64,000 bases of DNA, from NCBI RefSeq assembly GCF_016461825.1, contig NZ_JAEMNU010000083.1:137274-201273 (forward strand). Reading direction: 5' to 3'. Of this stretch, positions 25,231 to 33,610 are shown one piece after another. Source of the DNA: Rugamonas violacea. Its GTDB lineage: Bacteria; Pseudomonadota; Gammaproteobacteria; Burkholderiales; Burkholderiaceae_D. A model generated the notes under the pieces. The model saw only the letters and a program-made list of their open reading frames with translations, did no database searches and was not told the origin of the DNA. The stretch's first letter is position 1, and each line of letters opens with the position of its first letter. Made by a program: the position numbers and the translations under genes.

Positions 25231-25905
25231 CTAGGCGGCCTTGGCGAAGGCGACGCGCGCCGTGCTCTTGCCGCCGGCGCTCGCGCTCACGCCGAGCGTG
25301 CTGCCGGCGCCGGCTGCCGTGTCGGCCGCCGCGTCGTCGCCGGCCGGCTTGGACTTATGTGCCGCCAGGAAGTCGGCATAGCCCTTGTCGACCAACTCCT
25401 GGGTCTTGTCAATATTGCTGGCGATGCCGCCGCCCAGCACGTTCAGGCCGCGCAGGATGCCGCGCGCCTCCGAGAAGCCGGTGGCGGAACCGCCGCGTAT
25501 CGTGTCTAGGAACTTCTGCAACACCACGTCCGGGTCCTCGCCCGGATGCTGCTGGCGGAAGGCATCGTAAAAAGCCGTCGACAAGGCTACAATGCGGCCC
25601 GCCGTGCCCTCCGGCGTGTTGTCTTGCGACACCGCGTTCTGGATCGCGTTGTCGCCGAACTGGTCCTTGAGCGCCTCGTTGACGCCGGTCAGCGCCGACT
25701 TGAGCAGCAGCGCCAGCGGATCGTTGCCGGCGCCGATGGACACCGTCAGCGAGGCCTGCACGATGGAGGCGTTGAGCTGCCCTTTGGCCTTCTGCACGGC
25801 GCTCAGGCCGCTGTCGTCCTTGGTTTTGACATTCTCTGTGGCCGGGGCGGCCGGGGCCGCCGTGGCGGCGCCAGCAACGGCGCCGACGGAAACGGGATTT
25901 GACAC
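25231..25905 (-). CDS. DUF5610 domain protein
   Basis: The 224-residue soluble protein has a disordered Ala-rich N-terminus, a core with LNASIVQASLTVSI, NDPLALLLKSA, NAIQNAVSQDNTPEGTAGRIV and GFSEARGILRGLNVLGGGIA, and an Ala/Gly/Ser tail. I recognise the core as DUF5610, of unknown function. The start is read as GTG 25905, since AAGGAGAG lies five bases upstream on the minus strand; an ATG at 25941 would add twelve residues and lacks such a site. It lies tail-to-tail with the diguanylate cyclase and divergent from sbcB. Confidence 0.8.
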   Translation of the reverse strand: MSNPVSVGAVAGAATAAPAAPATENVKTKDDSGLSAVQKAKGQLNASIVQASLTVSIGAGNDPLALLLKSALTGVNEALKDQFGDNAIQNAVSQDNTPEGTAGRIVALSTAFYDAFRQQHPGEDPDVVLQKFLDTIRGGSATGFSEARGILRGLNVLGGGIASNIDKTQELVDKGYADFLAAHKSKPAGDDAAADTAAGAGSTLGVSASAGGKSTARVAFAKAA

Positions 25906-26034
25906 GATAGCTCTCCTTGGTCCAGCATTCTGTGCGAGCATACGGGCGGCGAGCGCCCCCGGCCGGAACAGAATTGCAATAATTATAATAACGGCAGAAA
26001 ATCAGAAAACTGTAGCCCTTTTTTTAGTGAACTC

Positions 26035-27483
26035 ATGAGCACCCATACCTTCCTCTGGCACGATTACGAAACCTTCGGCGCCCAGGCGCGCCGCGACCGG
26101 CCGGCCCAGTTCGCCGCCATCCGCACCGACGCCGAGCTCAACGAGATCGGCGAGCCGATCATGTTGTATTGCCAGCCGGCAAATGATTTCCTGCCCGACC
26201 CGCAGTCCTGCCTGATCACCGGCATCACGCCGCAGCAGTGCCTGGAGCTCGGCGTGCCCGAGCACCAGTTCGCCGCCACCATCGAGCAGGCCTTCGCCAA
26301 GGCCGGCACCATCGGCGTCGGCTACAACACCATCCGCTTCGACGACGAGATCACCCGCTTCATGTTCTGGCGCAACCTGATCGACCCGTACGCGCGCGAG
26401 TGGCAACACCAGTGCGGCCGCTGGGACCTGCTCGACGTGGTGCGCATGACCCACGCCCTGCGCCCCGAGGGCATCGAGTGGCCGCTGCGCGAGGACGGCA
26501 AGCCCAGCTTCCGCCTGGAACACCTGGCCGCCGCCAACGGCCTGCTGCACGAGTCGGCGCACGATGCGCTGTCCGACGTGCGCGCCACCATCGCGCTGGC
26601 CCGCCTGATCCGCCAGAAGCAGCCCAAGCTGTTCGACTTCTGCTTCGCGCTGCACAAGAAGGACCGCGTCGCCGACGAGATCGGCATGCAACTGGCGCCC
26701 GCCCTGCGCGCGCCCTTCCTGCACGTGTCCGGCATGTTCCCGACCGAGCGCGGCTGCCTCGGCCTGGTCTGGCCGCTGGCGCAGCACCCGTCGAACAAGA
26801 ACGAGGTGATCGTCTGGGATTGCAGCCACGACCCGCGCGAGCTGTTCACGCTGGACGCCGACACCATCCGCACCCGCATGTTCACGCGCGCCGACGCGAT
26901 GCCCGAAGGCATGACGCGGCTGCCGGTGAAGAGCATCCACCTGAACAAGTCGCCGATGCTGGTGGCCAATCTGAAGACGCTGACGCCGGCCATGGCGGCG
27001 CGCTGGGGCATCGACCTTGAACAAGGCCGCGCCAACGCCGCGCTGGCGGCGGCCGGGCCGGACATGGGCGCCGTCTGGGCCCTGGTGTTCCAGCGTCCCG
27101 CCGCGGCCGAGTCGCTCGACGTCGACGAGGATTTGTACGGCGGCTTCGTCGGCAACAACGACCGCCGCCTGCTCGACTCGCTGCGCAAGGAAAGCCCGGC
27201 CAAGCTGGCGAGCCTGCGGCCCTCGTTCGACGACCAGCGCCTGCAGGAATTGCTGTTCCGCTACCGCGCGCGCAACTTCCCGCAGACGCTGAGCGAAGCC
27301 GAGCAGGCGCAATGGGAGGAGCACCGCGCGGCGCGCCTGTTCGACGGCGCCGGCGGCGCGCGCACGGTCGACCAGTTGTTCGGCGAAATCGACCACCTGC
27401 AGGAGACCGCCGACGAGCGCGGCGAGGAGATCCTCGGCGCGCTGTACGACTACGCCGAGATGGTGGCGCCGGCGCGCTACTAA
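26035..27483 (+). CDS. sbcB: Exodeoxyribonuclease I
   Basis: This 3'-5' single-strand DNA exonuclease of recombination and mismatch repair has 482 residues, the family's usual length. It carries the DEDD motif I WHDYETFG (Asp10, Glu12), motif II around GYNTIRFDDE, and motif III HESAHDALSDVRATIALA (about 173-190). The C-terminal ExoI-specific SH3-like and helical regions are present. It is followed by a terminator facing pyrF. Confidence 0.96.
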   Translation: MSTHTFLWHDYETFGAQARRDRPAQFAAIRTDAELNEIGEPIMLYCQPANDFLPDPQSCLITGITPQQCLELGVPEHQFAATIEQAFAKAGTIGVGYNTIRFDDEITRFMFWRNLIDPYAREWQHQCGRWDLLDVVRMTHALRPEGIEWPLREDGKPSFRLEHLAAANGLLHESAHDALSDVRATIALARLIRQKQPKLFDFCFALHKKDRVADEIGMQLAPALRAPFLHVSGMFPTERGCLGLVWPLAQHPSNKNEVIVWDCSHDPRELFTLDADTIRTRMFTRADAMPEGMTRLPVKSIHLNKSPMLVANLKTLTPAMAARWGIDLEQGRANAALAAAGPDMGAVWALVFQRPAAAESLDVDEDLYGGFVGNNDRRLLDSLRKESPAKLASLRPSFDDQRLQELLFRYRARNFPQTLSEAEQAQWEEHRAARLFDGAGGARTVDQLFGEIDHLQETADERGEEILGALYDYAEMVAPARY

Positions 27484-27502
27484 GCGCCGGCGGCAAGACA
27501 AA

Positions 27503-27539
27503 AAAATGGCCGGGGCGCGCGTGGCGGCCCGGCCATTTT
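27503..27539. terminator. Bidirectional terminator between sbcB and pyrF
   Basis: AAAATGGCCGGG (27503-27514) and CCCGGCCATTTT (27528-27539) form a 12-bp stem whose A/T ends give a U tract in both directions. The convergent genes sbcB and pyrF flank it. Confidence 0.9.
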
Positions 27540-27556
27540 CACATCAGCTCAGCAAC

Positions 27557-28378
27557 TCAGCCGCGGTGCAGATTGATCGCGTCGCGGGTTTCCAGCGCCA
27601 CCCGGCGGGCGGCGGCGGCGAAGTCCTCGCCCGGCTGGCGCGCGGCGTACAGAATGGCGCGCGAGGAATTGATCATCATGCCCATGCCGTCGGCGGTCTT
27701 GCCCGAACCGACGGTGGCGGCGATGTCGCCGCCCTGGGCGCCGATGCCCGGCACCAACAACGGCATGTCGCCGACGATGGCGCGCACCTGCGCCAGTTCC
27801 TCCGGGAAAGTGGCGCCGACCACCAGCGCGCACTGACCGTTGCTATTCCACTTCTCGGCCACCAGGCGCGCCACGTGCTGGTACAAGGGCTTGCCGTCGA
27901 CCTGCAGGAATTGCAGGTCGGAGCCGCCGGCGTTCGAGGTGCGGCACAGGATGATCACGCCGCGGTCGCTCCACTCCATGTACGGCTCGACCGAGTCGGA
28001 GCCCATGTAGGGGTTGACGGTGACGGCGTCGGCGCCGTAGCGGTCGTAGGCCTCGCGGGCGTACTGGCGCGCGGTGGCGCCGATATCGCCGCGCTTGGCG
28101 TCGAGGATCAGCGGAATGTGCGGATGCTTGGCGCGCAGGTAGGAACAGATGTTCTCCAGTTGGCGCTCGGCGCCCAGCGCCGCGAAGTAGGCGATCTGCG
28201 GCTTGAAGGAGCAGGCCAGGTCGGCGGTGGCGTCGATGATCTCGGTACAGAACTTGAAGATGCCGTCCGGATCGTTCTGGAACTGCGGCGGCAGCTTGGC
28301 CATGTCCGGGTCCAGGCCCACGCACAACAGGGAGTCGTTGGCCGTCCACGCGGCAGACAATTTATTAATGAAATTCAC
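27557..28378 (-). CDS. pyrF: Orotidine 5'-phosphate decarboxylase
   Basis: This enzyme performs the last step of UMP synthesis, decarboxylating OMP. The 273-residue protein belongs to the longer PyrF subgroup. It has GLDPD near 21-25, FKPQIAYF, and the catalytic DAKRGDIG (about 92-99) with the Lys/Asp tetrad, and ends with the phosphate-binding [10 protein letters not shown] region. It is transcribed alone toward the shared terminator. Confidence 0.96.
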   Translation of the reverse strand: MNFINKLSAAWTANDSLLCVGLDPDMAKLPPQFQNDPDGIFKFCTEIIDATADLACSFKPQIAYFAALGAERQLENICSYLRAKHPHIPLILDAKRGDIGATARQYAREAYDRYGADAVTVNPYMGSDSVEPYMEWSDRGVIILCRTSNAGGSDLQFLQVDGKPLYQHVARLVAEKWNSNGQCALVVGATFPEELAQVRAIVGDMPLLVPGIGAQGGDIAATVGSGKTADGMGMMINSSRAILYAARQPGEDFAAAARRVALETRDAINLHRG

Positions 28379-28533
28379 GACACACCCTTCTATTCAGTTG
28401 CAAACCCTCCATTGTACCGCGCCGGCCGCCGACCGGGCCGGGCGGCCCGGGCGGTGGACGGAATCGGCGCGACGCGAACGCCGGTCGCCGCCCGGCTGAG
28501 GTATATTCAAGGTATCTTATTGCGGGAGTCAGC

Positions 28534-29160
28534 ATGTCCACCACCTTGCCACCGAATTCCTTCTGGTCGCGCCTGCTGCGGCTGAGCCTGTTTGCCGGCC
28601 TGCTCGGCGCCCTGCTGTCGGGCTGCGGCTACAACGATTTCCAGAGCCGCGACGAGGCCAGCAAGGCGGCCTGGGGCGAGGTCGTCAACCAATACCAGCG
28701 CCGCGCCGACCTGATTCCCAACCTGGTCAACACCGTCAAGGGTTACGCCAGCCACGAGAAGGACACGCTGGAGGCGGTCACCCGCGCCCGCGCCGCCGCC
28801 ACCAGCTTCCAGATCACGCCCGAGGTGCTGAACAACCCGGCCGCCTTCCAGAAGTTCCAGCAGGTGCAGGGCGAGCTGTCGGGCGCGCTGTCGCGCCTAA
28901 TGGCGGTGTCGGAGAAGTATCCCGACCTGAAGGCCGACACCAGCTTTCGCGACCTGCAGTCGCAGCTCGAAGGCACCGAGAACCGCATCACCGTGGCGCG
29001 CCAGCGCTACATCGTCACCGTGCAGGAGTACAACATCCTGGCGCGCAGCTTCCCCAGCAACCTGACGGCGATGATGTTCGGCTACCAGGTCAAGCCCTCG
29101 TTCACGGTGGAGAACGAAAAGGCCATCTCGACCGCGCCGACCGTCAATTTCGGCAAGTGA
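28534..29160 (+). CDS. LemA family protein
   Basis: The 208-residue protein has a hydrophobic N-terminus ending in a lipobox-like LLSGCGYN (Cys about 30) and a long helical LemA core (NQYQRRADLIPNLVNTVKGY, then ENRITVARQRY and YNILARSFPSNL). LemA proteins are membrane-anchored coiled-coil proteins, often encoded beside TPM-domain genes as here. The cellular role is unclear; they have been tied to membrane stress. It is first gene of a three-gene operon; the next start is four bases after its stop. Confidence 0.9.
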   Translation: MSTTLPPNSFWSRLLRLSLFAGLLGALLSGCGYNDFQSRDEASKAAWGEVVNQYQRRADLIPNLVNTVKGYASHEKDTLEAVTRARAAATSFQITPEVLNNPAAFQKFQQVQGELSGALSRLMAVSEKYPDLKADTSFRDLQSQLEGTENRITVARQRYIVTVQEYNILARSFPSNLTAMMFGYQVKPSFTVENEKAISTAPTVNFGK

Positions 29161-29164
29161 TCCG

Positions 29165-29980
29165 ATGAAGCCGCCGCCGCTGCACTCCCTGGCGCTGTTG
29201 CTTGTGCTCTGGCTGGCCGCAGGCCTGCCGGCGTCGGCGCAGCAGTTGCTGGCGGTGCCGGCGCTGAGCGCCCACGTCACCGACCAGGCCGGCATGCTCG
29301 ACACCCAGCAGCACGGCGCGCTGGAAGCCGTGCTGGCCGACTACGAGGCCAAGACCGGCAGCCAGATCGCCGTGCTGCTGGTCAAGAGCACGGCGCCCGA
29401 GGCCATCGAGCAATACAGCATCCGCGTCAGCGACGCCTGGAAGCTGGGCCGCAAGGGGGTCGACGACGGCGTGCTGTTGCTGGTGGCGAAGGACAATCCG
29501 CCGGCCCTGCGCCGCCTGCGCATCGAGGCCGGCCGTGGCGTGCAGGGCGTGCTGACCGACGCCCAGTCCAAGCGCGTGCTGCAGGACGTCATCGCGCCGC
29601 ACTTCCGCCAGAACGATTTCTACGGCGGCCTGGTGGCCGGCGTGGGCGCCATCAGCACCTTGCTGAACCAGGAGAAATTCCCCGCCGGCGGACAGAATGC
29701 GGCGCCCGGCGAGGCGGAAAGCGACCTGGTCCTGTGGCTGCCGCTGCTGTTCTTCGCCGCTCTGGTGGCGGTGGCGCTGCTGCGTTCGCGCGGTGGTCCG
29801 CGCGTGGCGCGCGGCAGCTGGGGCGCCGGCGCCAAGGGCGTGCTGCTGGGCGCCGTGCTCAACGAGCTGAGCCAATCGGGCCGCCATGGCGGCGGCTTCG
29901 GTGGTGGCGGCGGCGGCGGCGGTGGCTTCTCCGGCGGCGGCGGCGGTTTCGACGGCGGCGGCGCCTCGGGGAACTGGTGA
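29165..29980 (+). CDS. TPM-domain protein (YgcG/PsbQ-type) with Gly-rich tail
   Basis: The 271-residue protein has a signal peptide (1-25), a TPM domain (about 35-165: VTDQAGMLD, GSQIAVLLV, DAWKLGRKGVDDGVLLLVA, IEAGRGVQGVL), a transmembrane segment near 188-208, and an extreme Gly-rich C-terminus (about 240-268) ending SGNW. The architecture suits an inner-membrane protein with the TPM domain in the periplasm. It sits between LemA and a second TPM gene (stop/start overlap TGATG), the usual LemA-TPM-TPM trio. Confidence 0.9.
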   Translation: MKPPPLHSLALLLVLWLAAGLPASAQQLLAVPALSAHVTDQAGMLDTQQHGALEAVLADYEAKTGSQIAVLLVKSTAPEAIEQYSIRVSDAWKLGRKGVDDGVLLLVAKDNPPALRRLRIEAGRGVQGVLTDAQSKRVLQDVIAPHFRQNDFYGGLVAGVGAISTLLNQEKFPAGGQNAAPGEAESDLVLWLPLLFFAALVAVALLRSRGGPRVARGSWGAGAKGVLLGAVLNELSQSGRHGGGFGGGGGGGGGFSGGGGGFDGGGASGNW

Positions 29981-30558
29981 TGAGCGAGCAGATGAACGAT
30001 ACGAACAATCCCAACGATACCAACGATACAGCACGCGATCCAAGCAGCGCCGCCCTGTTCGGCCGCTGCGCGCGCGCCTGGCGCCACCTGTGCAGCACCA
30101 CCGGCGCCGGCCGCCGCGCCTTTCCGCCGGCCACCTTGGCGGCGATCGAGGCGGCCATTCAGGCCGGCGAGCGGCAGCACCGCGCCGAAATCCGCCTGAT
30201 CGTCGAGGCCGCGCTGCCGCTCGCGGCCGCCTTCGACAATGTCTCCAACCGCGCGCGGGCGCGCCAGTTGTTCGCCCAGTACGGCGTATGGGACACCGAG
30301 GAGAACTGCGGCGTGCTGGTCTACATCAACCTGGCCGAGCACGCCGTCGACATCGTCGCCGACCGCAACGTCGGCCGGCTCGTCGCGGCCGCCGACTGGC
30401 AGGCCGTCTGTGCCCGCCTGACCGAGGGCTTCGCCCGGGGCGACTTCCACGCCAGCACGCTGGCCGCGCTGGCGCAGCTGAACGCGCTGCTGCAACGCCA
30501 CTTCCCGGCCGACGGCCCCCGTCCCAACCAGTTGCCCAACGACGCCATCATCCTGTAG
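29980..30558 (+). CDS. TPM-domain protein, soluble
   Basis: This 192-residue partner of the preceding gene has a hydrophilic N-terminus, then the TPM-like fold (RRAFPPATLAAIEAAI, ENCGVLVYINLAEHAVDIVADRNVG in two parts, FARGDFHAS). It has no clear signal peptide, so this copy probably acts in the cytoplasm, complementing the exported one. Its ATG overlaps the upstream stop. Confidence 0.85.
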   Translation: MSEQMNDTNNPNDTNDTARDPSSAALFGRCARAWRHLCSTTGAGRRAFPPATLAAIEAAIQAGERQHRAEIRLIVEAALPLAAAFDNVSNRARARQLFAQYGVWDTEENCGVLVYINLAEHAVDIVADRNVGRLVAAADWQAVCARLTEGFARGDFHASTLAALAQLNALLQRHFPADGPRPNQLPNDAIIL

Positions 30559-30623
30559 GTTAGAATCCGCCATCGCAACAGGGCGCCACAAGCGCCCTCA
30601 ACCCTCGCTAGGAAGACCATCCG

Positions 30624-31388
30624 ATGAAACTATCCCAACAAGTCGCCATTGTGACCGGTGCCACCCAAGGCATCGGCCTGGCCTGCGCCAAACGCCTGCT
30701 GGCCGAAGGCGCCAGCGTGATGCTGGTCGACATCAAACCGGAGGGCGCCGCCGTCGCCGCCGAACTGGGCGAACAAGCCCGCTTCTTCGCCGCCGACGTC
30801 AGCCAGAAGGCCGATGTCGACGCCATGGTGGCGGCCACCTTGGCCGCCTTCGGCCGCATCGACATCCTGGTCAACAACGCCGGCGTCACCCACGCCGCCG
30901 ATTTCCTCGATCTGACCGAGGACGACTTCGACCGCGTGCTGCGCATCAACCTGAAGTCGATGTTCCTGTGCGGCCAGGCGGCGGCGCGCGAGATGGTCAA
31001 GCACCAGCGCGGCTGCATCATCAACATGTCCAGTGTCAACGCCGAGCTGGCGATTCCGAACCAGGTGCCCTATGTCGTGTCCAAGGGCGGCATCAACCAG
31101 CTGACCAAGGTGATGGCGCTGAACCTGGCGCCGTTCGGCGTGCGCGTCAACGGCATCGGCCCGGGCACCATTTTGACCGAGTTGGCCAAGCAGGCCGTGC
31201 TGTCCAGCCCCGAAGCGCGCAACACCATCCTGTCGCGCACCCCGCTGGGCCGCTGCGGCGAACCGGAGGAGGTGGCCGGCATCGCCGCCTTCCTGGCCAG
31301 CGCCGACGCCAGCTACATGACCGGCCAAACCATGTACGTCGACGGCGGCCGCCTGGCGCTGAATTACACGGTGCCGGTCAAGGACTGA
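30624..31388 (+). CDS. SDR family oxidoreductase
   Basis: This 254-residue classical short-chain dehydrogenase has the cofactor motif TGATQGIG (11-18), an acidic residue after beta-2 (VDIKPEG, favouring NAD), NNAG (about 86-89), and catalytic Ser/Tyr-x3-Lys in MSSVNAELAIPNQVPYVVSKGG. The C-terminal DGG motif is intact. The substrate is unknown; the FabG-like layout suggests a 3-oxoacyl or polyol substrate. Confidence 0.9.
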   Translation: MKLSQQVAIVTGATQGIGLACAKRLLAEGASVMLVDIKPEGAAVAAELGEQARFFAADVSQKADVDAMVAATLAAFGRIDILVNNAGVTHAADFLDLTEDDFDRVLRINLKSMFLCGQAAAREMVKHQRGCIINMSSVNAELAIPNQVPYVVSKGGINQLTKVMALNLAPFGVRVNGIGPGTILTELAKQAVLSSPEARNTILSRTPLGRCGEPEEVAGIAAFLASADASYMTGQTMYVDGGRLALNYTVPVKD

Positions 31389-31399
31389 GAGTGGGAGGA

Positions 31400-31560
31400 A
31401 GATGAGGAGAGGTTCGTGGAGATATTCGCAAAACATATGTCTGGTATCCGAAACAACAATTAGACATATATGTGGCGGCGCAGCATAATGCACCTGTCTC
31501 CACTATTCTCCTCCAAGAAAATAGTTTTAAGCCCGCTTTAACCAGCGGGCTTTTTTTTGT
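31400..31560 (+). ncRNA. Structured 3' region or small RNA with terminator
   Basis: Two nested inverted repeats precede a strong terminator. GTGGAGA (31416-31422) pairs with TCTCCAC (31497-31503), and inside it ACATATGTCT (31433-31442) pairs with AGACATATATGT (31462-31473). The terminator is AAGCCCGCT / AGCGGGCTT (31529-31552) with eight T. It could be the SDR gene's 3' UTR or a released sRNA. Confidence 0.4.
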
Positions 31561-31639
31561 CCATTTTTCGGCGCCGGCCGTTTCCGCCGCCAGACCGGGT
31601 GCGCCGCGCCGCCGTCCCGGCTGGTCTTTGCGCACTGTC

Positions 31640-31842
31640 ATAACAGCGTCATATTGCCCCCTTATACTGATTCACATCTGCGGTACATGCAACCGATGTG
31701 CATGACCACAGGCAGGTGCGCCGGGCCAGTTTCGGCGCACCACTCCCCTTTCTCCGGCGCCGCTGCCGCAGCGACGCCAAGCACCTCTCTCTTGACCCAT
31801 AACCGGGTTTTTTAGCCCGCTATCAACAGCGGGCTTTTTTTG
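31640..31842 (+). ncRNA. Candidate intergenic small RNA with promoter and terminator
   Basis: ATAACA (31640-31645), a 17-base spacer and TATACT (31663-31668) form a promoter. About 165 bases later AGCCCGCT / AGCGGGCT (31814-31835) plus TTTTTT ends the unit. Within it GGTGCGCC...GGCGCACC (about 31717-31742) is a strong hairpin, and no ORF with a ribosome-binding site is seen. The unit ends 50 bases before the VanZ-like gene. Confidence 0.45.
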
Positions 31843-31889
31843 TCCGGCGAACATGGTATCGTTCGCCTCTTTCGTTTGCCCGGTTCATC

Positions 31890-32291
31890 ATGCGCACCCT
31901 GCTCAGCCAATTATTCCTCACCGCCAGCCACGCCAAACTGCGCTACTGGAGCGCGATGGTGTTGTATCTGCTGATTCTGATCCTCGGCTCCATTCCCGGC
32001 GCCCGCAGCGACATCGGCAACGTCGCCTCCGGCCTGCTGCTGCATTCCTGTGCCTACGCCGGCCTGGCCTTCCTGGTCTTCACCGGCGGCAGCGGCGCGC
32101 CGGCTTGGCGCGCCGGCAAGGCCCTGCTGACCATCATGCTGATGGGCGCATTGGACGAGTACGTGCAGAGTTTCTTTCCCTACCGCCACGGCGCGCTGTC
32201 GGACTGGCTGGTCGACTGCAACGCCGCCCTGCTCACCTCGCTGCTGATGTGGGCGCTGTGGCGCCGCTACAAGGTGCTGCCGGCGGCCTGA
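31890..32291 (+). CDS. VanZ-like membrane protein
   Basis: The 133-residue protein has about four hydrophobic helices and the VanZ-like pattern: YWSAMVLYLLILILGSIPG at the first helix, HSCAYAGLAFLVF, and LDEYVQSFFPYRHGALSDWLVD near 89-110. VanZ-family proteins are small integral membrane proteins, one of which lowers teicoplanin susceptibility; most, including this one, are of unknown role. Confidence 0.85.
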   Translation: MRTLLSQLFLTASHAKLRYWSAMVLYLLILILGSIPGARSDIGNVASGLLLHSCAYAGLAFLVFTGGSGAPAWRAGKALLTIMLMGALDEYVQSFFPYRHGALSDWLVDCNAALLTSLLMWALWRRYKVLPAA

Positions 32292-32312
32292 TCGAGGCGC
32301 CGCCGGCAGTCC

Positions 32313-32663
32313 TCAGCCGTGCGACAAGCCGTCGTTGAGGTCGGCGCCGGCCTGGCCGCCATTCGCCGCCGCGTCCTTGCCGTCGCCAAACTCCAACTTG
32401 CTCTGGGCCTGGTCCAGCGCCAAATCCAAACCGATCCGGCGCAGGATGGTGCGGGTCTGGCGTCGGCTGTCGGCATTGCCCGGCAGACCAATCGAGCGCT
32501 GCGCATCGAGCCGCATATCCAGCAGCTGCTCGGCCTTGGCCAGGCGCACCAGCCCCTGCAGGGCCTGGCCAAACACATGGCGCTTGTGCGCATCCAGCTG
32601 CTCGCCGTAGGTAGAAACAATTAATTCCTCAATAATATTTTCCGTTGCTCGCATCCGCATCAT
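32313..32663 (-). CDS. Uncharacterised 116-residue protein
   Basis: Not recognised. Soluble and helical, with Leu/Ala/Gln-rich segments (VFGQALQGLVRLAKAEQLLDM, split; about 30-50) and a Gly/Ala/Asp tail. AAGGGG lies before ATG 32663. It converges with the VanZ-like gene. No functional clue is visible. Confidence 0.65.
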   Translation of the reverse strand: MMRMRATENIIEELIVSTYGEQLDAHKRHVFGQALQGLVRLAKAEQLLDMRLDAQRSIGLPGNADSRRQTRTILRRIGLDLALDQAQSKLEFGDGKDAAANGGQAGADLNDGLSHG

Positions 32664-32812
32664 AGTGCCCCTTGGATTTCGACCGAACGATTATTGCTTG
32701 CTCACAGCCGGATTCTTTTGAGATTTATCAACTGTTTCGTTTTAGGAATGAAATTGCCTGCCTGTCAAAGATTGCAGGCCATTCCGACAAGCGTGCTCAA
32801 CAGATTTTCGAT

Positions 32813-32826
32813 TTGATTTAGCTCAA
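32813..32826. promoter_or_regulatory. FNR-like half-degenerate box TTGAT-TTAG-CTCAA
   Basis: Nine of ten consensus positions match FNR/ANR. TATATC at 32871 could be a -10 for the lipoprotein gene, which would put the box near -61. The 32664-32981 gap contains no gene. Confidence 0.35.
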
Positions 32827-32981
32827 TGCACAGGCGAAGGCGACAGAACAAAAACGACGCATTTTTCTCTTATATCAAGTGGACGTTTTTCCGTGAGGAA
32901 GACGGACGACGGTAAGGACTTTATTCAACTATTTGATTGAATAAAATGCGTGGGCAAAACAATCAACCTCGGGAGATCGGC

Positions 32982-33557
32982 ATGAATATTCAACAACGTA
33001 GGGCCTGGCTGGGTGCGGCATTCCTGCTGGCCGTCAGCGCCTGCAGCACCGACAGCAACCGCTACAACAACAGCTCCACCGACAGCACCACGGACGGCAG
33101 CACTCTCAACAGCACCAGCAGTGGCACCACCAGCAGCTCGGGAACGGGAACGGGAATGGGGAGCGGCGGCAGCGCCGGCAATACCAGCGCCACCGAGACG
33201 AACAATGGCATGGCAGGTGGCACCGCCGGCATGGGCGACCAGCCGCGCAGCAGCGCTCAAAGTGCGCAGAGCACACCGGGCACGCCTAACGTTCCCGGCA
33301 TGACGCCATCCAGCAACGTGGCGGCATCGTATGGCGCGGTGCAGGCGATCGACCAGATGCAAAGACAGGATATTTCGGCCGGCACGATCGGCGCGGCGGC
33401 GGCCGGCGGCGGCATCGGCGCGCCCACCGACAAGGTCTACCGCATCACCGTGCATCTGGACGACGGCAGCAACCAGATGGTGGTGGTCGACGCAATGCCG
33501 AACTACAAAATCGGCGACCGGGTACGCTACAGCAATGGCGTGGTGGAGCGGTATTGA
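32982..33557 (+). CDS. Lipoprotein with Ser/Thr/Gly-rich linker
   Basis: The 191-residue precursor has a signal peptide ending in lipobox VSAC (Cys about 20). A 100-residue low-complexity linker of Ser, Thr, Asn and Gly follows, and then a small C-terminal domain (about 140-191: VYRITVHLDDGSNQMVVVD, KIGDRVRYSNGVVERY) resembling the glycine-zipper/SlyB-linked beta fold seen in outer-membrane lipoproteins. ATG 32982 follows CGGGAGA; an upstream in-frame ATG at 32937 would hide the signal peptide. Probably an envelope lipoprotein; specific role unknown. Confidence 0.8.
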   Translation: MNIQQRRAWLGAAFLLAVSACSTDSNRYNNSSTDSTTDGSTLNSTSSGTTSSSGTGTGMGSGGSAGNTSATETNNGMAGGTAGMGDQPRSSAQSAQSTPGTPNVPGMTPSSNVAASYGAVQAIDQMQRQDISAGTIGAAAAGGGIGAPTDKVYRITVHLDDGSNQMVVVDAMPNYKIGDRVRYSNGVVERY

Positions 33558-33610
33558 GCAAGGCCGCGGCAGCGCCGTCCGCCGATCGGCCTCAGTAGCT
33601 CGGCTCGGCC

